The position numbers and the translations under genes are program-made. Shown here one piece after another: positions 39,552 through 51,000 of a stretch of 64,000 nucleotides of DNA; within the stretch, counting starts at the first letter, position 1, and the number at the start of each line of letters is the position of its first letter. Origin of the DNA: Sacculina carcini (taxonomy: Eukaryota > Arthropoda > Thecostraca > Sacculinidae). Where the stretch lies: contig OU696589.1 of the NCBI GenBank assembly GCA_916048095.2, positions 2,573,448 through 2,637,447 on the forward strand, written 5' to 3'. The notes below the pieces were generated by a model. The model saw only the letters and a program-made list of their open reading frames with translations. It had not been told where the DNA came from and made no database searches.

Positions 39552-41159
39552 GTAATTTTAAGCCGGCACTTCAGTCTCGCAAAGTGAATTTCGAATTAAA
39601 TTGGCCCTGCTTATGGCAATCAACTGAAGCGGCTCCAGCGGAACCGGAAGCGCTCCCTTTCCAATTCCTTGAATTTGCCGTCACATAGCATGCACATTAC
39701 ACATGTGAAATTCGCTCACCATTCTCAACCGTTACAAATTCTATTTTCGGATACCCGGTTTGTTGGAGGTCCCATGGCTGTGAAATCCGTATATGTGCAT
39801 GTGAGATAGTGATTTCCTGCAAGTTGAGTGAAGTTTTCAATCATGCTTCTTGGACACGTGTTCATAATTCTGGCTGCCTTGGATCACAAGGAAATAATCG
39901 AAAAACGTCATACCTGATGAGACAATGAAAGATAGCGAAGTGGCTGCTAAGGTAGTGTTTTTGGTTCTATTGAGTTATTTTGCGCATGCCTGCTTTTCCA
40001 ATATACTTATGTAATACAGCATTTGGTTTGCTACAGATTAGTTAAACTGGTACGTTCGTGCTCGACGTAAATGTTCAAGCTCACATCAGTCAAACTATTC
40101 ACATCGTTGAATAATTACATCCAAATATTTGGAAGCATATTCAAATTCAATAATACACGAGCTAATAAAACATTCAAATAATACACGAGCTGACAGAATA
40201 CGCATATGCACAATAATGCGCATATCAATGTGCTTACTCCTGAATACTTATAAAAAACAGTGTGGTTGACACTGTATGCGTAGGGTGGTCGTGCCATTGG
40301 ATCCATCACATACAACCGCAAGATCATCTAGCACTAATGTTAGATGTTCCATTTTCCGAGTAATTACCCTGCGATAACCAAGCATCGCATTGTGAAATCA
40401 TCTGAGGTGCATACAAACGTCTGGGTAAATGGAAGATGTTAGAAGATCAGCCTAAACGAAAATACCGCCTTATTTTATATTGTCAAAGGTGGACTGTTTC
40501 ATCTAGGAAGTCCGTCACTTCTCCTGCTGCCATACAAGACTAGAGACTTTGACAGTGTATGTCCAGTTTCAACGGATTTACAATATATGTCCAGCATGGT
40601 TCGTTGTATGGCAAATGTTTTTCTGATCGGACTTCATAATCTTGTAACGACAACACAAATCTAAGTTATATTCAGACAGGAAACATGGGGCAGTGATGCC
40701 CACGCGCGCCTACAAGAGGTCACAACCAGACCACGAGCACTCCGTGACAGACGGGAGCACACACGCACGCACAGTCCTCACCCGCCGCAACAACCAATCA
40801 GCGGCGAGTTGGTCACTCGCTCGCCGCCGCGGGGTATGGACAATTCACAGCGTGAAACTCATACATACATAGAAACACAGTACACAACACGAACGCCAAC
40901 GCGATTCACACACACACACACACACACACTTAGTAACTGTATCGCTGTTCCCGCACGCCATAAAAGGGCCACTAAAGGCGCGCGGGAAGCAGCGAAGCGC
41001 CGCTACTAGTCGCGCTCCCGAGCAACTGGTTCGCTCGGCAGAGGCCAAGCCGCCTTTGGTCCAGAGAGAGTGGACACAAGGTGGGAGCACGAAATAGCGG
41101 ACAAGGAGAGGGACGTGAGGGCCCCGTACTGTGCAATACTATTGGCTTGGGAAACACCA
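39552..41159. other. Intergenic, no gene recognised
   Basis: About 1.6 kb of mixed sequence. Short (AC)n at 40910-40930 and a GC-richer part at about 40690-41060. Open frames here are short and show no family motif. Confidence 0.5.
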
Positions 41160-41781
41160 GCATAATCTAGGGTTGGGCGAGAATCGACTCCAAAATCGAT
41201 TCTGGCGATTCTAGTGGCCGGGCTGCAGAATCGAGTCTGATTCGTCAAAATCGATTCTGACATTTTCCTGGTTTACTTTATTTGAAGATTCACTCTAACA
41301 AAACACTAAAATCGAAGAATTCATATGAATAAAACTTCGTTTAGTATTAAATTAATTAAATTTTACCGAGATATACTGTATTAACACTGCGACTGGCCAG
41401 AGTTTGACCGCTGCACCACTAGATGGCAATAGCAGTCATCAATGCATATACATGGATATATATGTGTGATTGTGTGTGTGTGTGTACATGTGTGTACGTG
41501 TGTGCGTGTGTGGGATGACTCGATTGAACAGTGTCAGTAGATCCGCCCACGTTGTATGTATTGAACTTTGTATTATGGATGCGCCATGATTTTAGGCTGA
41601 TAATCGTTTATAACACCCGTGTTGGTATATTCCAGCATATGAATACACGGATGGAAATTTGATATATATTGCGGCTGTACCTGCACCAGAGGTTTTATAG
41701 TCAACACATATATACACATATAGTTATTGGGGGTACTGCTCTCGGTGTTATTGGGGTACTCCATTTCGGTATGTTAAAATT

Positions 41782-42190
41782 AGTATTATTATTAATTACA
41801 GGCAAATCCAGTAGCATGGGATGAGTGCAAGCACTATTACCACCCTGCGGTGACTCCCATGTACCGCAAGCGCCCAAAAGATCTGGATAAGATCTGGATA
41901 AGATCACTCCATTGTTTCATTTCACCTACACTCTTCCACTATCCACAAACTATCCACAGCAAGTAAATGTATTATTCAATGAATATCAAACAATAAATAT
42001 GAATAGGTAGATATAAATATTAATATATAAGTCAATATATAACAAGCAACAGCTACCAACAGATAAATAAAAACATGATTTAATCCATAACAGCAGCCAA
42101 GAATAAAAACAACAACCGAACAATAGAAAATTTAATATACACAATTCAATATGAAACAATCAACAGTAAATAAAATATTCAATAAGATAT
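41782..42190 (-). mobile_element. LINE 3' UTR fragment (copy C) inside the hAT
   Basis: Starts with (ATT)n and TTAATTACAGGCAAATCCAG, then the block around TACCACCCTGCGGTGA and AAGCGCCCAAAAGAT. It resembles the 3' ends at 11955 and 46685. A 5'-truncated insertion in minus orientation. Confidence 0.7.
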
Positions 42191-42200
42191 ATTGTCCATC

Positions 42201-42470
42201 CGCTCAGATTCGAATCACAGAATCGACTCTGGCCAGACTCGACTCCGCTCAGATTCGAATCACAGAATCGACTCTGGCCAGACTCAACTCCGCCCAGATT
42301 CGAATCACAGAATCGACTCTGGTCAGATTCGAATCCGCCCAGGTTCGATTCACAGAATCGACTCTGGCCAGATTGGACTCCGCTCAGATTCGATCCACAG
42401 AATCGACTCTGGCCAGACTCGAATCCGCCTAGGTTCGATTCGCTCAAAATCGACTGTGGCCAGACTCGAC
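42201..42470. repeat. 45-bp tandem repeat, six copies
   Basis: Six units of 45 bp starting at 42201, 42246, 42291, 42336, 42381 and 42426 (core CAGATTCGAATCACAGAATC then GACTCTGGCCAGA). The period is a multiple of three, so both strands read open with a 15-residue repeat. This does not indicate a protein. Confidence 0.95.
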
Positions 42471-42949
42471 TTCGCTCATTATTCAAGTTGTTATATTGCA
42501 GGTTTAAAATGTTACTATATGGTATTAGAATGTTACTATCGGTGTATGAGGGTAATTTTCCAGTTTTGTCACTATAAACATAATTATACACATTATTTGA
42601 CATATACTTTTACAGCTATGTTTGACTTCAATCAAAATCATAACAAATTTCATAACAACCGTAATTTCCTCTTACGCCAAGAAAGTGAAAGTTGAAGCAT
42701 GTGAAACATAATTTAACAGCGAATGTTCAAAATGAATTAAATATACAAATAAATACATGTTTCAGTGTAGTGTAGTGATTCAGTTATAAATATTTATATG
42801 TATTGTTGGTTGCTGTTTCTATTGAGTCATGCTTAATTTTGTGTATTTAGTTTGCGCACTTGACTAAGACCGAGTTTTCAGTTATTGTTTGTTGTACCGC
42901 ATCTGCACTCGTTGATTTGGCTCGTTACGAAGCTATACAACTGAACAAC

Positions 42950-43172
42950 TTGTAAGTGAACAACGTGAATGCTATGAACCGACTGTATTCACACGCACAG
43001 GCACAACAGGACAGGACGAACCAGACACGCGTACAAACAATTTCACGCACACATGGTCCAACAACATACACAATGACGCGGACAAACATGACACACAGAC
43101 AAACAAACAAATCGACGTACACAACGCTGGTAGGGTCATGAGGTGGCGCAAGACGAAATTTGTGTAGCACCA
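42950..43172 (+). repeat. Dispersed repeat, also at 55356-55578 inverted
   Basis: Non-coding unit sharing ATGCTATGAACCGACTGTAT, ACGCACACATGGTCC, ATGACACACAGAC and GACGAAATTTGTG with the inverted copy at 55.4 kb. It lies inside the composite hAT here, and outside any recognised element there. Confidence 0.7.
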
Positions 43173-43467
43173 AAAATTCTCGAATCCAGTTGAGAAATTG
43201 CAATATGAAAATGGAGGCAATCATGTATATAACAAATTAGCCAATTCGGTCGCAGTTCTTTAATGTTCTTTAATGCGAGCGCAATTTGTCATATTTGTGA
43301 CTCAGTGGAGGTTCATGAGAACGGCTTATGCAGCGAAACGATGGAAAACAATTGAAAGATAGGGCATTGCTTTTCCACGTGCCCCTACAGAAACAAAACA
43401 CACTGAAACAACAAGGTTTGTTGAGCAAACCAGCTCCGTGCGATGCTCGAGGACAAAGCAAGGACAC

Positions 43468-44619
43468 ATGCGCACACGCATACACACATTACGACATACC
43501 TCAGCCAATCAGAGGCGAGCTGATACACCAGACACTCCATCTACCGACACATCGCGCACTTCACGAATTACAACACACGTGCAACCAACGCCACCTAGAC
43601 TATCTCCATTGTGCACGAACACACACAAAACACACCGACATGCACAGCACGCACGCTCAATAAAATCGTTCAACCACCGTTTGTTTCAATGCGATTTTAG
43701 CACGCGTCAAGAAATTTAATTAGGTTTTCGGTAGCTATTTAGTATATCCTATCATTTGCTCGAGCCCAAACACACCTAATTGGAGCAACTGTATTTCGCT
43801 TTGTATGCGTATAACCATTGTGCGAGATGTTGGGAGATTCCCCTGGTTACACATCAGACTCGATTCAAGACTCGATTCTGACGATTCTGCTGTCGGTTAA
43901 AATCGATTCTGACGATTCTCAGAAATCCGATTCTTGCCCAGCCCTAATGTGCACACGCATACACACATTGCGACATACCTCAGCCAATCAGAGGCGAGCT
44001 GATGCACCAGACGCTCCATCTACCGACACATCGCGCACTTTACCAATTGCAGCACACGTGCAACCAAACAACGCCACCTAGACTAGGTGGCATTGATTCT
44101 ACTCACCACATTGTTAACAGTAGCGGATACAGTATGCAATGTTGGGAGGGGCTGAATTATTTTGGGGGGTGGGGCTAAACCTTGGGGGATGTCATTCATG
44201 TACATGTATCACTATGCAACGTATTAGCGATAATGCTTATATCAACAAATTCTACACAAAAAACTATTTTGATCTCTTAATGACCTCTTCATCCCCCTGA
44301 ACCCTTGGATCTGCCAGTGGCTGTCCATTGTGCACGTACACACACAAAACACACCGACATCCACATCACGCACGCTCAATAAAATAGTTCAACCACCGTT
44401 TGTTTCAATGCGATTTTAGCACGCGTCAAAAATTTAATGAGCTTTTCGGTAGCTATTTAGTATATCCTATCATTTGCTCTAGCCCAAACACACCTAATTG
44501 GAGCAACTGTCTTTCGCTTTATATGCGCATAAACATTGTGCGAGATTTTGGGAGATTCCCCTGGTTACACATCAGACTCGATTCTGACGATTGAGAAATC
44601 CGATTCTTGCCCAGCCCTA
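43468..44619. repeat. Tandem duplication of the hAT right end
   Basis: Unit 1 (43468-43946) and unit 2 (43947-44619) begin ATG-GCACACGCATACACAC and end with the inverted-repeat terminus CCGATTCTTGCCCAGCCCTA. Unit 2 is longer because of a MITE-like insert at about 44118-44319. Confidence 0.85.
44118..44319. mobile_element. Degenerate hAT-like MITE in right-end unit 2
   Basis: Left CAGTAGCGGATACAG, right TTGGATCTGCCAGTG, resembling the CAGTGGCGGATCCAG ends of the MITE at 57475. G-rich interior. No clear duplication. Confidence 0.5.
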
Positions 44620-44627
44620 GCATAAAC

Positions 44628-45334
44628 CAGCACCTACTGACCGTATAAGTGCAGATGTCCAAGCGACAACACACTTAGAATAGCACGACCGTGTATTTGA
44701 ACGGTGAGACCTGATAAACAGGAAGATCGCTACAGAACACTGCGATGATAGACGGTGGCAGGGATGCCGAACTAACCCCTGCGCTACTCTCATTTTGGCA
44801 CGACACATAACTACACAAGACCCGATAAGAACTTATACAGGCGATACAGCAATGTGCCAACAAAACATGTGAGACAACATTAAAACAGTTTGCAATGATA
44901 ATTACAACAGTTACACCGGCACAATACATGATATACATATTAAACAATAAAAACAAACAATGTATGTGTATGCATATCGCACCGCCACCTATCGGCAAAC
45001 ACTCCTCACACGTACGGATGCCGCTACAAAACCATACACACTCCAACTCGCTCACACACTCTCACTCGCTTACAATCACACCACAAATCTATAAAAAGAC
45101 CATCAGAAAAATGTTATTTTCCTCTGACTTCTTTAAAGAAGACCAGGCTCGCTGGTTAATCGTGTTACGCGAAGCTCGTTCAGAGCGCGCACATAACAAA
45201 GAGCGGTGTAGCACATAAGATATATTATAAATACAGAGTAACAATAGTACAATGAATATCACAAGGCCGGAGACCAGCAAACCCTCGGCACGAAGGCCGC
45301 GGCACAGTATTCCATAACAGTGGTGTAGCGAGTC
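44628..45334. other. Intergenic, nothing recognised
   Basis: About 700 bp without gene or repeat signature. Short open frames only. Confidence 0.5.
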
Positions 45335-45919
45335 CTCCACTGAAACATTGGAGTACATGTAGACTCAAAGCTGACGTTTGAGAGTCACATTCGGAAGCTA
45401 GTTTGTTCGGCATCGCGGAAACTGGGAATTATAAGAAAATCATATCGGATGTTCGGTAGCAGCACAATCTCAAAAAGTTGTTTTCGCTGTTTCATTTTGC
45501 CAATTCTGGAGTACTGCGCCCCCGTGTGGTCTTCTGCTGCGGATTTTCACCTCAATCTCATCAACAGAGTTGTTAGAACTTACAAGTTCCTCTGTGGTGA
45601 CTTGGTTCTTGGTGATCTTTGCCATCGTCGAAAGGTCAGCAGCGTGTGCATGCTGTACAAGATCAAGCACAACGACCATCATCCGATGAGCAAGTCAATT
45701 CCTGATGATTTCGTGGCAGCAAGAAGCACACGGTTTACATCCAAACAGCATTCCCAGTGCATGGCTCCAATTCGTTGTCGTACAAAACAATTCCAACGTT
45801 GCTTTCTTCCGGCCACTGTGTCTACTTGGAACACATTGAAGGAGGAGGCTTTCTCGCACAACAATTTGAACAAATTCAAGGCCAAAGTAAATGAAATGCT
45901 ACTGAAAGAGCGGAATTGA
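45335..45919 (+). pseudogene. LINE ORF2 C-terminal end (copy A)
   Basis: From about 45340 it reads NIGVHVDSKLTFESHIRKL, SASRKLGIIRKSYRMFGS, ILPILEYCAPVWSSAADF and, near the stop, TVSTWNTLKEEAFSHNNLNK, the thumb and C-terminal domain of a jockey/CR1-group LINE. It is stop-free to 45919. The catalytic reverse transcriptase is lost by 5' truncation. The ATG at 45449 is internal. Confidence 0.82.
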
Positions 45920-46079
45920 CTGTTGAGTCTTATTAATTGTATATATTCATATTTATTGTTATTTATTCATGCTTATTGTTATTTATTTTCTATTTATTTA
46001 TATTTATTCTTATTTTAATCTCTATTTATTACTATTTATTATTGGTTGTTGTTATTTATTAAATTAAACTTTTACTCAG

Positions 46080-46330
46080 TGTTGGCTGTTGTTGTTTATT
46101 GAATCATATTTATTGTTGTTGCTGTTTATTGAGTCATATTTATTGTTGTTGTTGTTTATTGAATCATATTTATTGTTGTTGCTGTTTATTGAATCATATT
46201 TATTGTTGTTGTTGTATATTGAATCATATTTATTGGTGTTATTGTTTATTGAATCATATTTATTTGTGTTGTTGTTACTTATTGAATCATATTTATATTT
46301 ATTGTTGGATGTTTCTTATTGAATCATATT
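46080..46330. repeat. 30-bp minisatellite in LINE 3' UTR
   Basis: About eight units of AATCATATTTATTGTTGTTG plus CTGTTTATTG, the same array as at 12330-12660 in reverse orientation. Confidence 0.88.
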
Positions 46331-46685
46331 TATTGTTCTTGATTGTTATTTATTACTTATTTATTAATATTTATTCTTATTTATTGATCGCTGTTATTTA
46401 CTGAATCACATATTTATTGTTGATTGTTATTATTTATTGAGGAACGTGGGCGGAGTGACATTATGGATTGTTATCGGATGATGGTTTATTATTTATTGTT
46501 ATTTATTTAATATTTTCTTTCCAACTCTCTTTCTAGACTTTTTTCTCTTCGAACTCTCTTTCTGTCTGAATCTTTTGGGCGCTTCAGGTACATGGGGCCA
46601 CCTTAGGGTGGTAATAGTGCTTGCACTCTTCCCATGCTACTGGATTTGCCTGTAATTAATAATAATAATTAATAATAATAATAAC

Positions 46686-47688
46686 AGCTACTGCATCGTT
46701 ACAAGTAATACAGGTAATATCCTAGGCCAATGCGCGGCAATCGCAACGAGCACGTTATCCAACACAATGTGTCGGACGATGCTCGGGTCGAACTGACACA
46801 AGGCGAGCGAGACACAGAGAGTAGCCCTGTCAGTCAAGTTATTGCCAAAGTCCCAGTCCAACTGCCCGCGCACCGAGGCGACGGGACTTAAATAAACTTG
46901 GCCGTGCGTGTGCATCGACCCGACCGCGTATGAACATTGTAACACGATTGGCCAGGCAATAAAATCAGACAAATGTAGCCACCCGATTGGTCGCTATGTG
47001 ATCACGCCAGCACGTAGGCTACTGTGATTGGTGGAACTATTTTCACAAGCTAGCACGCACACACACGTCACCTAACCTACATGGAACATTCTAGAACGCA
47101 TGCCACACACACATGCGGCACATACATAGAGACACATACGCACACGTATACACATGTAAGAAGCGTGTTTGCTGGTTGTACGCAGACACAAGTCACCTGA
47201 CCTACACCGAACATTCTGGAAGGCATGCCACACAAACATACAACCACGTGTGGCACATACATATTAACGCATACGCGCACGCATACACATTTAAATATGT
47301 ACACATTTATACAATAAATAAAATATGCATGACGCGCCACAATCGCTAAAATGTGCTCATTTTTGCTTCTGTGTCTGCTGCTTTATATGCATGCAAGTTC
47401 GTTTGTATAATCATAAATGCTCAGGTATAACCCATTTTCGAGGAAAGCAGTGCATTTTCATTTTAATTCTTTTTAATCATCACAAATGTTCTACTATAAT
47501 ACATTCTTGAGGCAACAAATAATTGTATATGCTACTTTTTCTGGCTTATATTACCTTTAGTAAGTCATTTGTGTATATATTTATCGTATTTACAGTGCTA
47601 ATTGTGTATTTTGTCATGTTCGTCCACTATATAACGATGTATTACAATGTAAGCAATGGCCTCCGCTAACTACTAGCAGGCCTTGAAC
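46686..47688. other. Intergenic with tandem duplication carrying heat-shock-element sequences
   Basis: No gene recognised. About 110-125 bp is imperfectly duplicated (47058-47160 and 47181-47295). Each unit has a perfect three-box heat-shock element: GAACATTCTAGAA (47084-47096) and GAACATTCTGGAA (47209-47221). Three ATTGG (reverse CCAAT) boxes precede them, at about 46949, 46985 and 47023. Confidence 0.6.
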
Positions 47689-47784
47689 CAGAGCCGTTGC
47701 GAGGACTTATGGGTCCCCCCCGAAGGCACCACTTGGGGCCCCCATTATAAATAAGGCACCAAATAATGAATGTATTTATTAGAC

Positions 47785-47912
47785 TGTAATAAACACACAC
47801 AAGAGACAACGAGCACCAACTGTCTATTCAACGCCCTGTCCATCCTGGTTACATAATCCCACGCTAGGGGGCACTACAAGTATGGACTAAGACACAGGAC
47901 CATATTACCACA
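47785..47912 (-). repeat. 3' LTR (128 bp)
   Basis: On plus it begins TGTAATAAACACACACAAGA and ends ATATTACCACA. It is identical to 52570-52697. Very short for a gypsy LTR. Confidence 0.95.
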
Positions 47913-47921
47913 CTCCTCTCC
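47913..47921 (-). other. Polypurine tract
   Basis: GGAGAGGAG on minus, directly against the 3' LTR. Confidence 0.8.
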
Positions 47922-48061
47922 AAGATTACACACACTATCTATTGTAAGATACACAATGAAATTGTTGGATCATACGTAGAGAAGAAATAATATTTTACAA
48001 CAACAATCGCGGTTAATAGTTGAATCACTTATATATAACATGTGAACATAATACTGGAATG

Positions 48062-51000
48062 TTACACCGCATCAGTGACGTAGTTATCTAGGTAAGCTGG
48101 TCGGCGACGTTCACGTTGGCTACGCCGCGGACCAGCCGGGTGCACGTCTGGCGGAGGTGACGGTGTATGGTAGAAATCTGCGCTGGCTTCGTTTCCGCCG
48201 CCGGTACAGTGAGCGTTTCCGTCGGCTTCGTCGGCTTCATCGTGTCCGTTGTCCGGAGTATGTTCAGGTTTCGATGTCTGGTTCGCGGTAGTAACCGGCA
48301 TCAGATGGCAGCGGTTACGCCACCAAATTCGACCGCTCGGAAGACGGATCGCATAAGCACGATGACGACCCACAGCAGACACATCACCAACCCTATCCCA
48401 TCTCCCGATGGACCGATTCTGTATGTATACCCTCTGTCCAAGCCGTAGTGGTGCTAATGCTCGGGATATTTGGTTGTATGTGGTGATAACGCGCTCTCTA
48501 GTACTGACAGCACGCCTATCACATTCGTCTGCTTTTTCTTGCCATTCCGGAGCAAATGACCGATGATGAGCTGGCAATGCACTGCGCAGTGGATGGCCGT
48601 ATACGATTTGTGCAGGTGAACGTCCGCCGACTCCTGGGGCGTTTCTCAGTTCGAGTAGTCCACGAGCAAATTCGTCTGTGTTCATGTCGCCATGGTCTGT
48701 GCATTTCTGTATGAGCCGTTTTGCTCTCTTCACTGCAGATTCAGCATGACCATTAGCCTGTGGATAATGAGGGCTGGTGATGTTGTGGCGTACCCCCCAT
48801 CGCCTCAGGAAGTCTCTGGTTCGATGAGCTACAAACTGAGGTCCTCCATCGCTGCGCATATACTCAGGAACGCCGGTATACGTGAAAATCTCGCGAAGAC
48901 AATGAATCAATGACCTTGAGTCGCTCTTCGTCGATGCCTTTGAGCCGTAAATCACTGGCCAGTTAGATAAACGATCGACATATACCATAAACATCCTGCC
49001 TGCATGTTCGAAATAATCAACAGACACATACTGGAAGATTCGTGACGGTTGCTCAGCTTCGATGTACTGTTCTCGTTGTATGCTGTTGGAATATTTTCGA
49101 CACATTTCGCATGCCGCAGTGATATTCTTGATGTCATTATTGATGCCGGGCCAATAGACCGTTTGTCTCGCTCTCAATGTGGTTTTCGTTACGCCCAGGT
49201 GGCCATCATGAAGACGCTGCAGCGTTTCACGCCGTAAAGCTCTCGGGATTATAAGTCGTCGGCCTAACAAAATCAGATCGTCATCAACAGCCATATCGTG
49301 CCGAACACACCAAAATGGCTGCAGGGAAGAAGAAACACGACGTTTATCATTCGGAAACCCACTTGTAATTGTATTTTTCAGCATGCAGTATTCTGGATCG
49401 TTTCTCGCGGCATCTCTAATGTTTTCCAATTCATGATCATTGATCGAAAGAACATTTGCAGAAAGCTGGACGGATTGAATGTGAGCTTCGGCTATATCGC
49501 CTTCTTCTGGTTCAGCTGGGGCGCTAGGAGCTCGTGAAAGAGCGTCTGCTATGGAGTTCACGGATCCTGCTTTCCACTTCGCCGTAAAGGTTAAATGAGT
49601 GATCTTCTCACGGAGTCTTTGAATGCGTGGATTATAAATATCAGCTAGGCCCTTCGAATTAAGTATAGGCACTAGAGCTTTGTGATCGGTGACAACGATG
49701 AAATTACTCAACCCGGCTACAAAGCAATTACACTTACGACATGCCCAAACTACAGCGAGCATTTCTAGTTCGCATACTGCGTAGCGTTCCTCTGTCTCTG
49801 TCAAAAACCTTGATCCACACTGGATAAGGCGCCAGGAGCCGTCGCTGTCTTGTTGTCTAAGGACAAATCCCAGACCTTTCAGCTTCGCCGCGTCAACTTC
49901 CAGCATGGTATCACGTGAAGGGTCAAAAAAATCCAAAATAGGCGGTGACATCAGAGAGTTCTTAACTTCGTTGAACGCTGTGTCGTGCGTGGATGTCCAC
50001 ATCCATTTATTATTGCGCTTCAGAAGATCTCGCAAAGGTCTGGACTTTTCGGCAATCTGAGTGGAGAAGTAACCGAGTTGGTTAACCAGCCCGAGGAATG
50101 ATCTAAGGCCTGTGATATCTTTTGGACATGGAAATCTCTCTATTGCACTCGTCTTCCCGGATTCTACCGTGTAGCCTTTCTCACTCACAGTAAAGCCGCA
50201 GAAATTTGTTTCGTTTGTACCGAATGCGAATTTTTCCTTGTTCAGAGTGATGCCTGCGTCGTCACATCGACAAAGAACCTGCCAAACGCGTGCAAGGTGA
50301 TCGTCGTACTTTGAATCATATATAAGGATATCGTCTACTACTTTACATGTGTTGGGAATGTCACCAAGGATTGCGTCTCCACGTCGATTAAACTCGTCTC
50401 CGCTGGAAACAAGTCCCATGGGGGCGCGCTTGTATCTGTATCGACCAAAATGCGTGATAAAGCATGTCAAATCCCTGTCCCTTGTATCGATCAATATTTG
50501 ATGGTACCCTGATTTTGCGTCACATTTGGTAAAATATCGTGAACCACGCGTAATCGTTGATACAGCATCAATTGGGCTATGCATAGGGTGCGTGGGTCGC
50601 TGGACATATCTATTGAGCTTAGTCAGATCAGTTGTCAATCGACATCCAGTGTTATTCCCGTTAGTATCTTTTCGTGGTACTAGAACAATCGGATGACACC
50701 ATGCCGTTGGATGGCTGACAGGTTCAATGACATCTTCCTCAATCAACTTGTCCAGCTGAGTTTTCAAGCTGTCACGGTAACAAATCGGAACGGACCGAGG
50801 GGCGGTAATGCTCACTGGTGTGGCATCTTCTTTCAAAATGATCCTCATTGGGTCACCTTCCATGCTTCGCAAAACTCCACTTTCTGAAAACACACGAGGG
50901 AAGCATTTTATCATCTCTGTGGTGTGGCTGTTTATTTCCTCATCAGTTGGCTCTCGGTTCAGATTCCACCGAGGCCTCGAGCGATGATATTGCCATCCAC

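Larger units (their letters stand above)
41168..44619. mobile_element. Composite non-autonomous hAT element
   Basis: Left end TAGGGTTGGGCGAGAATCG. Right end, read inward from the other strand, TAGGGCTGGGCAAGAATCGG. GCATAATC (41160-41167) and GCATAAAC (44620-44627) form an 8-bp duplication with one mismatch. Inside are a LINE 3' tail, a 45-bp tandem array built from the same AATCGACTCTGG-like motif as the ends, a dispersed repeat also found at 55.4 kb, and a tandem duplication of the right 480-670 bp. No transposase. Confidence 0.8.
45335..46685 (+). mobile_element. 5'-truncated LINE with repeated 3' UTR (copy A)
   Basis: Keeps the C-terminal end of ORF2 (to 45919), a long T-rich 3' untranslated region with the 30-bp minisatellite, the block CACCTTAGGGTGGTAATAG and a (TAA)n tail at 46651-46683. 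Its minus-strand relative lies at 11955-13105. Confidence 0.82.

Noticed and set aside
42160..42603. Possible CRISPR-like array because of regular 45-bp units
   Set aside because: Units abut with no unique spacers and the DNA is animal; it is a minisatellite.
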